DNA from: Colias croceus
Taxonomy: Eukaryota; Arthropoda; Insecta; Lepidoptera; Pieridae
Length of the DNA stretch: 64,000 nt
Reading direction: 5' to 3'
Assembly (NCBI RefSeq): GCF_905220415.1
Contig: NC_059563.1
Location: forward strand, 2,428,001-2,492,000
Part shown: positions 51,664 through 64,000 of the stretch, in pieces
Position numbering within the stretch: position 1 is the first letter of the stretch
Layout of the letters: the number at the start of each line of letters is the position of its first letter
Notes under the pieces: model-generated
Databases searched by the model: none
What the model was told of the DNA's origin: nothing
What the model saw: the letters and a program-made list of their open reading frames with translations, nothing else
Program-made: the position numbers and the translations under genes

Positions 51664-51741
51664 TTTTGGTTATGTTCACATTTTCGCACACGTGTAACTC
51701 ACATTGTTCATACACATGGACGGGTTAGTTTGTGTGAGGAC
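51664..51741 (-). other. 5' leader part of exon 1
   Basis: A strong acceptor (TTCTTTCTTTACAG) ends at 51742, 78 nt upstream of the start codon. The coding start therefore lies in an exon with an untranslated leader, and at least one further non-coding exon and the promoter should lie above 51742, in the window or beyond it. This is inferred from the splice site alone. Confidence 0.55.
51676..51717 (-). promoter_or_regulatory. Upstream ORF in the 5' leader
   Basis: A 13-codon upstream ORF (MCMNNVSYTCAKM, then TGA) lies entirely in the leader and ends 12 nt before the main ATG. It contains three in-frame ATGs. If the leader exon is right, ribosomes must bypass it or reinitiate, which could lower translation. 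No conservation data are available. Confidence 0.45.
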
Positions 51742-51993
51742 CTGTAAAGAAAGAATTGGGTTAAAAAATATTATATAAGGTTGAATGAATATTATTATAG
51801 TGTGGATATTTTAACCTGGGTAGGTAGTAGGTACGTAACACGCGAGTGAAACGCGAATCTAGCTAGTAGCGTATATGATTTGATATGATTCGTGTGTAAT
51901 AATGTCTATTATTACGCACGAAAATATAGTTATATACCAAAAATTTAGTGTTCAAATAATCCATATATATTATAAATTATAAATGCGATATAT

Positions 51994-52219
51994 CTACACT
52001 AATATTATAAAGAGGAAAACTTTGTTTGTTTGTTTGTTTGATTGATTGTAATGAATAGGCTCATAAACTACTGGACCGATTTTAAAAATTATTTCCATTC
52101 GAAAGCTACATTATCCACGAGTAACATAGGCTAGGTTTTATCCCGGAAATCCCACGGGAACGGGAACTATGCGGGTTTTTCTTTGAAAACGCGGGCGAAG
52201 CCGCACGCGGAAAGCTAGT
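51994..52219 (+). repeat. Family B-like repeat, copy 7
   Basis: Starts CTACACTAATATTATAAAGA with a GTTTGTTT run and ends CCGCACGCGGAAAGCTAGT. Followed with no gap by another repeat with the same tail. Confidence 0.75.
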
Positions 52220-52436
52220 ATATTATAAATGCGACAGTAACTCTGTCTGTCTGTCTGTTACTCAATCACGCCTAAACTACTGAACCAATTTTCATGAAAT
52301 TTGGTATAGAGATATTTTGATACCCGAGAAAGGACATAGGCTTCTTATTATCCCGGAAAAATGACGCAATCCCGGAAATCCCACGAGAACGGGAACTATG
52401 CGGGTTTTTCTTTGACTGCGCGAGCGGAAACCTAGT
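52220..52436 (+). repeat. Short repeat family C
   Basis: Starts TATTATAAATGCGACAGTAA with a CTGT run and ends GCGAGCGGAAACCTAGT. The middle (TTTGGTATAGAGATATTTTG) differs from family B. Confidence 0.75.
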
Positions 52437-54360
52437 TAAGAATAAATCGTGCTATAGTTACGTTATAATTGATGTCAAAGTCAAAGTGAGTAGGTGGTAG
52501 GAGCCATTACAATATAGTTACTTTACTTCAATCAACAGATACAATTAAATTTCCTCAATTAAATTTTCACGGTTGTTATTTGTATTCATCTATATCTTAA
52601 TTAAAGAGCAATTTAATTCTAAATTTGCCTTGAGAATACTCATTTTGCGATAAAGCATATAGCATTCGAAGATCATAGTTACTAACATTATACACGCGAA
52701 AGTGTGTAATATGGATGGATCTTTTACGTAAAAAATACTGAATTTGCATGAAACTTTACAAGAATAATATAATAAAAGTAATATTATGTACATGAAAATA
52801 GACATGAACTGTATAATACTTGATTTTGCACGCGGGTTCGTATACAGCTAGAATTAAATATTACAACGATATTTTTATACATCAGTAGGTAGACAGCAAC
52901 GGGTTCAGTTCTAATAAAATAACTATGAATTATATAAAATAACTATGAATTATAATTACAAACACTTGGCATGATGCCAATATGAGTCTAATTAAAATGA
53001 CGTTAATTGAGAGCCAGTTATACAATAAATTAATTAAAGACAATTATTGCAAGGAATGTATCGATTTTAATACTTGAAAAGGAAGTGGGTTACGATATTT
53101 TCGATTTGCGGTTACGAATAATGTTAATAAAAATAATTTAATTAATAACGGAAGACATATAATGTAAATGTGTCAATATAATGTGCGTTTAATTAATAAA
53201 AATAATACTGAAAACTTTACGTAACGTAAGTACGTATATTAGGTATATCATGTAATAGTTTATACTCGTCACATTAAAAACAAACAAATTAATAATTAGT
53301 AAAAACCGTAAATAAACTATTATACCTATGTATAATTTATAACTAGCAAGATTGTAATCTGTTGACAAATTGTAATCCGTTACATTAGCTTGAAATTTTA
53401 TGCATTATTTTATGATGTAGTCATGTAGATATCTACTATGCAAAGAATGTACATTATTTCACAAAATTAATAGTTCTTACAATTCTCACTAAAAGCGGCA
53501 AGCACAATCTATCTTGTACTAATACTGTTCTCTATTAGCTACCCAAATTAACCTCGTATTAATGTATCAACTTTGACATGACATTAACAAAGGTATCTAA
53601 CCACACGAGGTATCGCTTTCTGTGAAATAGAGCGGGCGGTTAGCATCCAATAACTGTATTTTAGTGTTGATTGTTCTCCCATTCACTCTTGGATGATAGG
53701 GCTGGCAATAGCTCAAACTTAAACATTTATTGGAACGAAGTTCCGTATCGCGCGTTGCGAAAGGGACGGAATTAAGACGAACAGTTGTAAATAAATAATT
53801 TTTGAGGTTATTCACGTGATTTTTACTCAGCTTGTTGTTTTATACTGTTAGTGTAAGAAAACTAAAAAGCAAATTTGATTCTGATTAACTTAAGATTATC
53901 TTTCTATCTTATTATTATTCCTAGAATGTTATAACAATTTCCTTCGAGTTTTTCAGCGAGATTATGCTAACATCAAAACAAACATAAATAGAAGAAGAGA
54001 TGGATTAACTATCTAGAGATAAATTCAGCTTTACAAATTAATATGAGAAAATCGATATGATGCTTTAAAATACTTAACAAAGTCATATCAGCTGATTTTA
54101 TATATAGAAATTCATATTTTGAATATTTTCTACTACACAGTAACATTTCTATAACACATATTATGCACTATAAATTATATGTATAATATATTAAAAATTT
54201 ATATTGGAAATATCGTTTGACAACCCTAACGTTAGAGCAAGGTCAATATTGTATTACAAGTATAACGCAATCAGATAGTCATATGTAGTAATTGTCAACC
54301 ACAAAGCTAGAAAATGGGGACAACAATGAAATCTATTTCAGGTAAGTATAGGTACCAATA

Positions 54361-54577
54361 CTAGCTTTCCGCCCGCGGCCTCACCCGTAAAATAAAACGA
54401 AAGCCCGCAAAGTTTACATTCCCATGGGATTGTCATTACTGGGATACCACCTATCCTACGTCCTTTCTCGGATTTCAAACTATCTTTTTAACATAGTTCA
54501 TCCAAGTCTGTTTAGTGGTTAAGTGGTGAAGAAATCAAACAGACCGACAGTGGTACATTCACATTTATAATATTAAG
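54361..54577 (-). repeat. Family B/C-like repeat, copy 8
   Basis: Reverse orientation, from CTAGCTTTCCGCCCGCGGCC to TTCACATTTATAATATTA. Confidence 0.75.
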
Positions 54578-56483
54578 CTACGGATAATTAGATATTTAGG
54601 TTTTTTGTACATATTGCAGAATGTACCTTATATAGGTTGTATACAGGTATGTAGGTACTGTATATAGGTTGTTCCCGTAATACAAATGCAGATTTGTCGA
54701 ATGTAGGTACCTATATTTCATCGCGATACGTGCAGTGGAACGCAGGTGTCATTCGATTGTATGTTTACTGTATTCGTTTGTTTTATTCACTTCAAATCGG
54801 GTGATCTGCATAACTGACTCTGCTTTGTTAAAGTGACTTAAAGTAAAAGTTGAAATTAGTAATTGAATATGGTTTATTTTTGGGTGTTTATGACATGATC
54901 ATCAAGAGAAGATTGAACGGGACCTACCTTCTAGGGAAGCACGTTTTATACCTTAAGCCTCAACTTAGCATGAGGCGAGATCGTAGTCAAGCGCTTCTCT
55001 ATTTACCAAATAAAAAAAATATGAACACTAACTAGTTCAGTTTAAGTAAGCCAATTACCACAGAACAATGATGCTTTCAAAAAACTTAAAAATAATCAGA
55101 GTAATATTTGGTGAAATATTTTTTTAGAGATATAAATTAAACTGGTACCTCAAATAAGACTAGTAGGTATTTGACTTTGAACATAATAAATTTGGAACGA
55201 GATAAAACTTAGAGCATTTTTCGTTATAAATTCAATCGGAAATTAATATTCATTTATGCATGAAGAGTGGTTTTATATTGCCGTTTGATAATCAAATGTT
55301 TTTATAACATTTACTTACAGATGTATAAAATTAATATAAAAGTAAACTGGAATTAGCTTAGTTTGTATCGTTTAATTTCGACTGCTAATTAATTGCAAAA
55401 CTAAACAAGTTTTCTTATTGTACAATATTTTCGAGAACACTATTTTATAGTTTTAAGCCTAAAGGTCATTAAATAACTTAAACGATGAACATTAAAAACC
55501 AATAAGCAATGCCTGGGAGGAGCTCAGTCAAGCATTTAATGTAATCTAGACTAACATCATACGTAGTAGCAATATGTCCTGTCTTAATTTAAATTTTGTC
55601 TGTAATATCCGAAATTATCAAATAAAGGGATTCATTTTACTGCCTACGAATAAAAATGTACATTATGTACATAATAATTTATGTATATTAAATACATTCT
55701 AAAATAAAGACAATAATGAAAGGTCACAAGAAAGTAAGTAAATAGAGAAAAACTCAAATCTCATTGTAAAGAGATATAAAATTAATGTGTGTGTTTGTTA
55801 CGATTAAAAATTAATGAATGATTTTAAAAATGGTCTACCTTTTTGGCGCCGTGTTTAGTGTTTAGCTGGTTTTGCCATTTGAATTAAGATATTTTCTCAA
55901 TAATGTCAAAATATAGTCCCGTGTTGAAATTACTATTCTGACGATTTAATATTACGAATAGAATTTAAAATAGTTTCTCAGGATCACAATAAATAAATCA
56001 GATATCTTTACCAATAAATTAGGGCTTAACTATGTCTATATTTCATTATTTTTAACCATCAAAAAGTCAAGTTACTATGATCAAATAAACAAAAAAGTTA
56101 AAAATAGTAACGTCCTTGCTTACCAAGGTAATACGAAATAATAAAACAACCCATGCGTGAGAATCGAGCAAACCAATTTTTACACATACAATTATATTCA
56201 TTAAAATCGTATTATCATAACAATACGCTTTTGTAAAACATACAATAGTAGGTGGGGTTAACTGAGAGCAACTGACCACTGAATTCATTGACAAAGCCAT
56301 TGAATTTAAGGTTAACTTTGTTAAAACGTAATCGATACTATACAAATCGTACTTGACATGGTAAGTGTATGTACCTATTGAATTGGAAACGTTATTGAAA
56401 TAAATGTAATGTAGCAAAATTAATCTAACAGTAAAAAGATAATGAGAAGATACATCAAACGAAACAACTCTTTGAAAATACAA

Positions 56484-56675
56484 TTTTATAAATGCGAAAG
56501 TTTGCATGTTTGCTTGTTACTCCTCAAAAGTTTTTGAAACCAACCTTCATAAACTGCTGAACCCATTTTCATGGAATTGCCCTCCACACATAGACACAGG
56601 ATAGCTTTCATCCCGAAAATACCACGGGAACGGGAACTATGCGGGTTTTCCATCGAATACGCGGGCGAAAAGCTA
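56484..56675 (+). repeat. Family B-like repeat, copy 9
   Basis: From TTTTATAAATGCGAAAGTTT through CCACGGGAACGGGAACTATG to GCGGGCGAAAAGCTATT. Confidence 0.75.
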
Positions 56676-58304
56676 TTTTTCCTAAATAACGTCCTTAATT
56701 TTCATACAACATATTCTTCGGCGTAAACCTACTATAATATTAACGTTAAACAAGCACTTTTTGTGGAAATTACCACACTTTTTGCTCACTGATGTCTTAA
56801 TCTATCCATCTTACCGAGTGATGTAATGCTACTTAATAAAGAAGACCACCAAAGATATAGAGGTTTAATTAACTTTTTATAGAAAGAACGAGACAGAAGA
56901 TGGATCCTATAATGAACGTGGCAATCGTGTTTGATATTTATACGTCTAGACACTAGATGCAAAATTGTAATTTCTTGCCTTTGATGTTTTAAACTTTACG
57001 AGCAGTATTTTACTTGAAGTGCTTTGGCAATACTACGTTGTTAAATTTAGTTTGTAAGTTAACGAATTCTTCAAAAACTGCATAAGAATTTTTCACTCAT
57101 CATAATGATTTGCGAGTTGTGACCACAGCTTATTTGTGTAAGATATGGAAAGATTTGAAATATGCATCATAAACATGTCGAATTTTATATTTCAAAACAA
57201 TTTAAAATCACACTGTTTTCACAAAAGCAGACTTGGCAAAAAAAAACACGCAGTCAATAATCATAGCCATACAGCATACTGAAGCTGCTGATAGAGACAA
57301 ACATGCAAACAACATAACCCATACAGAACCCTCTGTCAAACTAAATTAATTTCGCATACAAATAATGAATGCTAACAATAACTATTTACAAGTAGGTACA
57401 TATTGATTCCGAAACCCAAGTCCGACCGCAGACCACAGCGGGGTTCATATTGTGTTCCAAGTTGTTTAAGATCTAAAATCGATATTAAATATGACTAATA
57501 ATAGTGTCTGTACTAATAAATGTTGGAGTATTAGCCAAATAAAAGACAAATGGCTGAACAACGACATTTATAAATACCACAGTATATGTACATAGAAAAT
57601 TTTGTTAAACTGTGGTTTTACCTTCCATCACAGCTTCCGTGCCGTGTTTGTTTATCAGAATTAATCTCTGAAAAACAATGGCGATTTTGACGGGTTCGAT
57701 CTGGTAGGTAGCTAAATTTTTTTAATTAATAATAATTTTTCACAAATTCAATGTCACATTAAAGTCCTGTTACAACTTAAATACCTATTGCAACTAGTGA
57801 TATAGCCATTCCCTAGTTTAAAAGATTTCTCGTAAACAATTCATCTTTCTAATTATAACAGATTACACCTTTTCATAATTTATAATAATAGACATAGTCA
57901 AACAACAAAATTCTCATGACATCAAAATAATAACAGGCAAACAAGCTCCATAAAACGCAAGAAAAGTTAATCGTATCTAAAAAACGACGCCACTCGACTT
58001 TAAACCCAAGGAGGTAGTTATAAAAAAGCTCCGTGTTATAAAATGCACCCACGGCGATAAAACGTATAATCAGAGATCCTCAACCAATAAGATAAGGACA
58101 GGAAGCCCGGCAGGTGTTCCGTAGATTATTTACAATGCGATAATATAAGGAATTTAATAGGGCATCCTTTATCACGCAGTAGGTGTAAATCCATTGAACC
58201 TGTTTTTACACGAAAGATTTTGAGTTTTAGACAAAATTGTGCTGTGAGTTTTATTGTTTGATTCGTAACAATGTACAAATTATAAAGGTTATAATATATC
58301 GTTT

Positions 58305-58494
58305 ACTAGCTACTCGCCCGCGGCTCTAACAGCTTTGTCTAAAATCTAATAAACTATACTATATACTAAAACCTGCCTCTTGAATCACTCTATTTATTAA
58401 ACAAAACCGCATCAAAATCTGTTGCGTAGTTGTAAAGATTTAAGTATACATAGGGATATAGGGACAGGAAAAGCGACTTTGTTCTATAATATGT
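58305..58494 (-). repeat. Family D, copy 4
   Basis: Reverse orientation, from CTAGCTACTCGCCCGCGGCT to AAAAGCGACTTTGTTCTATA. Confidence 0.75.
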
Positions 58495-59305
58495 AGTTAG
58501 TGAATAGTGATATAACTCACTAGCTAATATATTTTCCAGTTTTACGTAAATTTCAGTTTAAACTTTTAATAAAATCCTTGTATCTTTATTGACTAATATA
58601 ATATTTGCATTTAAAACTGACGAATCAAGTCAATATGCAATTCTAATTAGTATAAGTTCAATGTTATTAGGTATTCCTTTATTTATATTTATTTTGCGTG
58701 TCTATCGAGTCTTCACGTTTTATCTGAGTCTTAATTAATCTAGATAAATTATGGAAATGTGAAAACAGCTTTCATCGCGAAAATAAAGATATCGACGAAG
58801 TTTCATAGGCGACACAATTTTATCAGTCACGCGATAGCACAAACCCCAGGTAATAAAAAACGTAGGTGTGGCATTATACCGCAAAATCATTGCTACTAAA
58901 CTAAAAACCGATAAAAGCTGTCCATTTACCAAAACATCTGTTTTTACTCCACACTAGAAAGTTCCATCATTCACTAAGCTCCGTATTCCCGCCATAAAAC
59001 ATAGTAACGTCCCGTAAACTTTCCCAAGATATATTTTTAACCGCAATGACATTAAACCGCTCATAAAAATGTTTCGCAGTAAAACGATTGATTGATATAT
59101 TGTACTATTTCCGTCAGTCATAAAGGATGAACGGAGTTCCATAAAATGGGAGCAATTGTAAAAACTTGGGAATTTATTGCGCCGATTAAACCTCTCGAGA
59201 TTCGGAGATGTTGGGGAAAGTTGATATGTAATCTTTTTTCTTTTTGATCAAACATTCTAATTGGCTATCTGTTTGTCTAATCATTATAAGTATTAGTGCT
59301 AACAG

Positions 59306-59490
59306 CGGCTTCACCCGCGTGGTTAAAGGAAATTCCTATGAGAAATAGATGGTTCATTTCGATAAAAAGTAGCCTATAACTCTCTAGCCTGTCTCTATTT
59401 TCAAATAAAAATCACACCAGAAAATTGATTGGTTGCGGCGTGACAGAAAGACATACAAACAAAAAAAGGAACACATTTTCGCATATACAA
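59306..59490 (-). repeat. Degenerate tail-bearing repeat
   Basis: AGCGGCTTCACCCGCGTGGT at the tail end, then AAAGTAGCCTATAACTCTCT and AACACATTTTCGCATATACA. Only loosely related to families B and D. Confidence 0.55.
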
Positions 59491-62400
59491 TTTTGGTAGA
59501 AAGGAAGTAGGGATTAGTTAGTTATTTTTGGACCTTTACATTACAAGTTTTGGCAAATATAACATCACTATAATTGCTGTCTTGATGTGGTAACTTTCCC
59601 TGAAGCGTAACCCAATTTAAGGCTAAAACTACACTGACCAGGCGTGACCACAGTTTACTAAAACCGACAAAACGTAGGCTTCAATACCGTGATTTAATCA
59701 AGTTTATACAATGGCTGTGATCAATTTCTGATAAGATTATAAATAATGATTATAAATACACAACAATGTAACTTTATAGGGCAATATACATAATTCATAC
59801 AAAAATACAGTCAAATCTAAACATTATCGTATGATGATGAACATTTTTGTTTGGTTAAGTAAGTAATTGTGAATGTCATTGTGTGACAGAATAAATTGAA
59901 ATGACCCTCAATCTGAATTAAAGCCTATTTTAAATATCCAGAAAGTTTCGATGTAAAACCTCATTAATGTTATTTTATTAATTGGAAAGAATATACCCCA
60001 GAATAGTTATATTTCCAGATTCGGAAGTCGAAATAAATTACTTGCTAGCGTCCGTAAAGTTATTACAAACGTGAAATCACATCAATCATTGTTTCCTCAA
60101 TAATTGGTTGCTTGTTACATGACACGCAGATATAAAGAAAAACTTTTTGATTATATTTTTCCATCTGTCTGCCTGTCTTTATACATACATCTCCGAGATA
60201 AACTTCCAAATAACTATCTGAACCGATTTTTGAACGGAACTATAAAGAACTTTTAGGCCTTAATACAGGTCGAAGTGCAATATAGAAATCTCGGGCATCC
60301 GCTAATTATCCTGCCCAAAACACTGGCTTAGAGAGGAGACCAAACCTTCTCCAATTTTAAACCTGTCCAAAAAGAGAGGAGACCGAGCCCTGAAAAATTA
60401 CTGCATTCAGACAAAATCGTATCCCCTGATAGCCAGTTTAGAATGTAGGTTAGTCTACGCTTTATGCACAACCATTAGCTCCGATCTACATTGAGATTAC
60501 TGTGGCCTTCATATTACAAAAGCCTTACTTTATTCGCAGTAACCTACCCTGGGGATTAGAATTTTAATTAAGTCTTTTTTTGTTTAGTGGTTCGTGTAGT
60601 GTAACAATTGTGCTGTTGTAGTAAAGTATAGTGTAATGGAGATTTGAATATTTTACTCATGATTATAATTACAAGATAATATTTGTAGTAAATGTGTTAG
60701 TTATTTTCATGAATTACACATTTTAATAATGATTCAATAATACGATGTGAAAATTATTTTACAATTTCACCGAGATAACAGCTGTTTACTTGTAATAACA
60801 TAAGAAGTACTAATAATAATTCATTTTCTTCGCAAATGTATAATTTTAGATCGCTCGAGCGAAGTAATGATCATAAATACAATGAAATTATAACATCATT
60901 TGTGCCACAAGATTCAAGCAAAACATAATTAGTTAGTATTTACCCACTATATTAAATCAACATGTTACATTGAGTAATTACTTCAATTTAGAGATAATCT
61001 CAACGATTATTCGATTCGGGACAAAATCAAGATTTAATTAGTGAAACCATGTAACAATTTAAGTAAAATCATAAAGCAAGAGGGCTCAACTTTACTGATG
61101 ACGTCAGACCCGAAGTGACCCTGTTTAAATCCACCCAGGTCAGCTATTCCGATCCTTTGTGGTATTTTACTAAAGGTAAGATAATATTGATTCGGTGGCT
61201 CTATTGTTAATTACACTGCGACAGTTATGTAATCGTGTGCAAGCTTTGGTTTGTTTGTTTTAATTGTGTACATTCATTAAACAATGCAATATTGATAAAC
61301 ACCATATTGATAGAATATTTTCATGAATTTGAAGTTCAGTTTAACTTTACTTACTCTATAATCATAGATAAGTCCTTTATGAGAGAACAGTAGAAGCAAG
61401 ATTAACAATTATCTGCATAAATGCCTGTTACAACTGTGTAGGGCACCGACATTAATTTATCATTGCATTCTTACCGTTTGTTAAAACAAACACTTCCAAA
61501 ATGAATCCTATAAGGAAACAAGAAAACATTCATTAATCAGTTAATAATCCCCAAATATTTGATTAGCCCTTAATCCGGGAACGTTTGAACCGTTTCGAAC
61601 GGCGTATCGTTAATACGTAATCTCTTAACGAAATTCTAAACTTGGACCGTAATTTAATCTTCTCAGAGAATGAGATTTTCTCAACTAGATGACAATATAA
61701 CTTGCAGCGATTTGCTACTAGGTTATGCAGTTACGTTGCTAGAATATTAAAGGATATAATTTGGCTATTTATTTTGTGTTGTCACTAGAATTAACTTTCA
61801 GAACAAAAACAAATTACGTATAACTATTTAGCGTCTCCGTAGGTATATGGAGACGTAGCTTGCGGAAGATTCGATTTGATTTCTTACCTATTTAATCGAA
61901 ATCGAATAACGGTAGAATCTTAGTTATTTAGGTAACTTACCTATTATTAATTAAAAATTTTTAACTTCAGTTTAGCGTTTACTTTATTTTAGCATACTCT
62001 TATTATGCCATTTTTATTACTGAAGACTCGCGGAATCTCGATGACCCCGTAAACAATTCATAAACTAAAAAGTAGTAAATAACAGAAACGATACTGAGAA
62101 ACTAATACATTTTGTAACATCAACGTCAGTTCTAACAGTTAATTCTGGTTAAAAATATCTCACAAATACATCAGAAAGTCGGTCAGTACATCTGTACAAT
62201 ATCGAAGCGTAGGCATATAAATAAATAATGCCAATTACGTGATTTAAAAAGAATCTGATGGGAAGCTATAAAGATTAGGTTGGCTTATCTGTGACATTTT
62301 ATAGTTTATCTATGATTAAACTAGTTGTGAACTTAGTGTCGCCCGGTTTTCACAGAAGTTTTTTTAATGACATCCTAAGGTAAGATATGTTTTTATTTAT

Positions 62401-63757
62401 TAATTTAAAAATGGATTTTCGATTATACATCAATTATTTTTGCTACTCAGACATCGATTTATAGACTACGATAAGAGAAGAACTTTTTGCATTTTTCAAA
62501 TGTTTCTCGTAGAGAGATCGTAGGTACTTATTGAACTGACAAAATATTTTGCAATTATTAAGTAGAAGTATTTAAACTCTGTACAAAATATTTTGCAATT
62601 AAGTAGTTATTTAAACTCTGTACAAAGCATTTGCCCTACAGATACAGAACGATTGAATCAATATTGAAAAGCTTTTACTATTTATATCCGTAAGATATTT
62701 TATAACTAGGTATACTCATCATAAACAACTTCAAAGTTCGATTCAACAGAATCGCTGGGTCAAGTGTTTCTCCAATAAAACTTGAAGCCCGGTTCTCGTA
62801 ATTTTAATCCAGTCCTTTCTTTGTCACTTAATTTACATAATATTAACATTTAATAATTAACATTTCCTCTGTTACTTACCGCTTTAGTTACTAAGCTAAA
62901 AGTAGAAGCATTAGAATTAAAAAATTGGCAAACGCCAATTACCCATTTAGAAATACCTATTAGAGTTCTTATCGGAATTAAATGATTCATTCATAAATTA
63001 AACTTTAATTCAATCTTTCAAATATTTAAGACGAAATAATAATGTAACATCGGCCCGGCCGTGACCATACAAATAACAAAAGTCAGAATAATTGTTAATA
63101 CTGTATATTTTGTATCGCGATTTGAATACAATGATTTCAATTTATTTTTCAATGTTTTAAAGCGCGTCAAATCAAATCAAAAAATACCCATCCCATACGA
63201 ATAACGAAAAAGTAGAATCAAGTTTCCTTAAAACTTTGCATGTCTCCTTTAACATACTAATAGGCTTTGTCCATTGTGACCCCATAACACCTACACAACC
63301 ATAGAGCATAAACTCAAACGTGCTATAAAGCGCGGTAGGTATAACGCCGATCTCGTAAATCAGCCGCAACTTTATGGTCAGTTACAATAAGTGTGGCGTA
63401 TGTAAGTTGTAACATTATTCATTTTTATTGAAGCGCTTTAATTGCTTTATGGTATCTCGGTTATTGTCTTCAATTTGTTTTTGGGTGGCACTTTGTCTAT
63501 GACTAATATATTATCTGTAGTTAGGTAGTAGGTAGTTTTTAAAGCTATGATTGTTATTGGATGTGCAATTTTATAGATTGCCGTCTGTCTCTTCATATTT
63601 TGTAAGTAAGTAGTGTTTTTTTTTTACTTGGAATACAGAAAAATAAATAGAAAGTTCAGTTAGGAAGTGGAAGAATTGTTTGTAGCTACGACACATTTTA
63701 ATTTTTAATTACTTCATTTTTCAGAATAAAAAATAAACTGTAAGTAGGTATTTGCAT

Positions 63758-63788
63758 ACACATAGTATGTATGATACATACTATGTGT
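63758..63788. other. Perfect 15-bp palindrome
   Basis: ACACATAGTATGTAT, a single G, then its exact inverse. Surroundings are AT-rich and otherwise plain. Confidence 0.85.
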
Positions 63789-64000
63789 GTTTTATATTTC
63801 TGTTTCAGAATGGATAAGTTAAGTGAAATAAAAATTATTTATCTTCTGATTTTACCAATCAATTTCAAGTCCAAATTAACTCAAAACTTTTAATAAGCAT
63901 AACGCTCCAAATAATATTATAAAACTGTATTTTAGGCATCACGCAAAATTTAGGGTAGGTCAAAATCCACCCTCTGACGTCACACAAAAGTCTGCGTGTT

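Larger units (their letters stand above)
51742..64000. other. Upstream region, no coding exon found (12.3 kb)
   Basis: AT-rich sequence upstream of the leader exon, expected to hold non-coding 5' exons and perhaps the promoter. I found only family repeats (51994, 52220, 54361, 56484, 58305, 59306), a palindrome at 63758 and no supportable gene. Short open frames here look random. Confidence 0.6.

Noticed and set aside
56067..56507. 146-codon minus frame
   Set aside because: AT-rich, hydrophobic, no recognisable domain, overlaps the start of a family B repeat and has no supporting splice sites.
61080..61180. Possible plus-strand exon ending in AAAG|GTAAGA
   Set aside because: No acceptor, domain or partner exon could be found.

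Overview
The window is nuclear DNA from an insect, almost certainly a moth or butterfly. It is AT-rich and intron-rich. It is packed with short interspersed repeats of the kind common in Lepidoptera (bodies that start near a TAATATTATAA block and end in a GCGGGCGAAGCCGCGGG...CTAGT tail), tRNA-derived SINEs, piggyBac-like and PIF/Harbinger-like elements, and two non-LTR retrotransposons. No bacterial features were seen. The species cannot be named from sequence alone.

One host gene could be assembled. It lies on the minus strand and covers about 51 kb (51663 down to 319). I read 19 coding exons by eye, with GT-AG introns throughout, matching intron phases at every junction and an uninterrupted frame of 2601 nt (866 codons plus stop). 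The product is a single-pass membrane protein with a signal peptide, five Ig-like domains, one fibronectin III domain, a transmembrane helix and a cytoplasmic tail of about 200 residues. This is the architecture, and these are the motifs, of the insect Sidestep (Side) family of adhesion ligands for Beat receptors in axon guidance and synapse matching. The paralogue is unresolved. The gene is not obvious from long ORFs because all but one of its exons are under 210 nt.

Layout in gene order (right to left): 51.7-64 kb is upstream or 5' intronic sequence with only repeats; 51.57-51.74 kb is the leader and signal-peptide exon; 44.4 kb (exon 2), 30.1 kb (exon 3) and 28.8 kb (exon 4) make Ig1; 28.4-26.1 kb (exons 5-7) make Ig2; 25.4 and 20.7 kb (exons 8-9) make Ig3; 18.4-17.5 kb (exons 10-11) make Ig4; 17.1-14.8 kb (exons 12-14) make Ig5; 12.8-11.3 kb (exons 15-16) make FnIII; 4.9 kb (exon 17) is the transmembrane exon; 4.1 and 0.3 kb (exons 18-19) make the tail. 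Intron 2 (14 kb) holds a two-ORF CR1/jockey-type LINE. Intron 8 holds an intact RTE-type LINE in antisense. Intron 18 holds a piggyBac-like element nested in a short repeat.

The most unusual observation is that at least six of the 19 exons have tandem copies of their own edge (exon end plus splice site) in the adjoining intron: exons 1, 6, 14, 16, 17 and 19. The clearest is an exact 146-bp period array of four copies at exon 6, whose repeats keep the reading frame, the Ig cysteine and the donor site. I know of no description of this pattern; whether it matters for splicing or is only a by-product of local duplication cannot be told from sequence.
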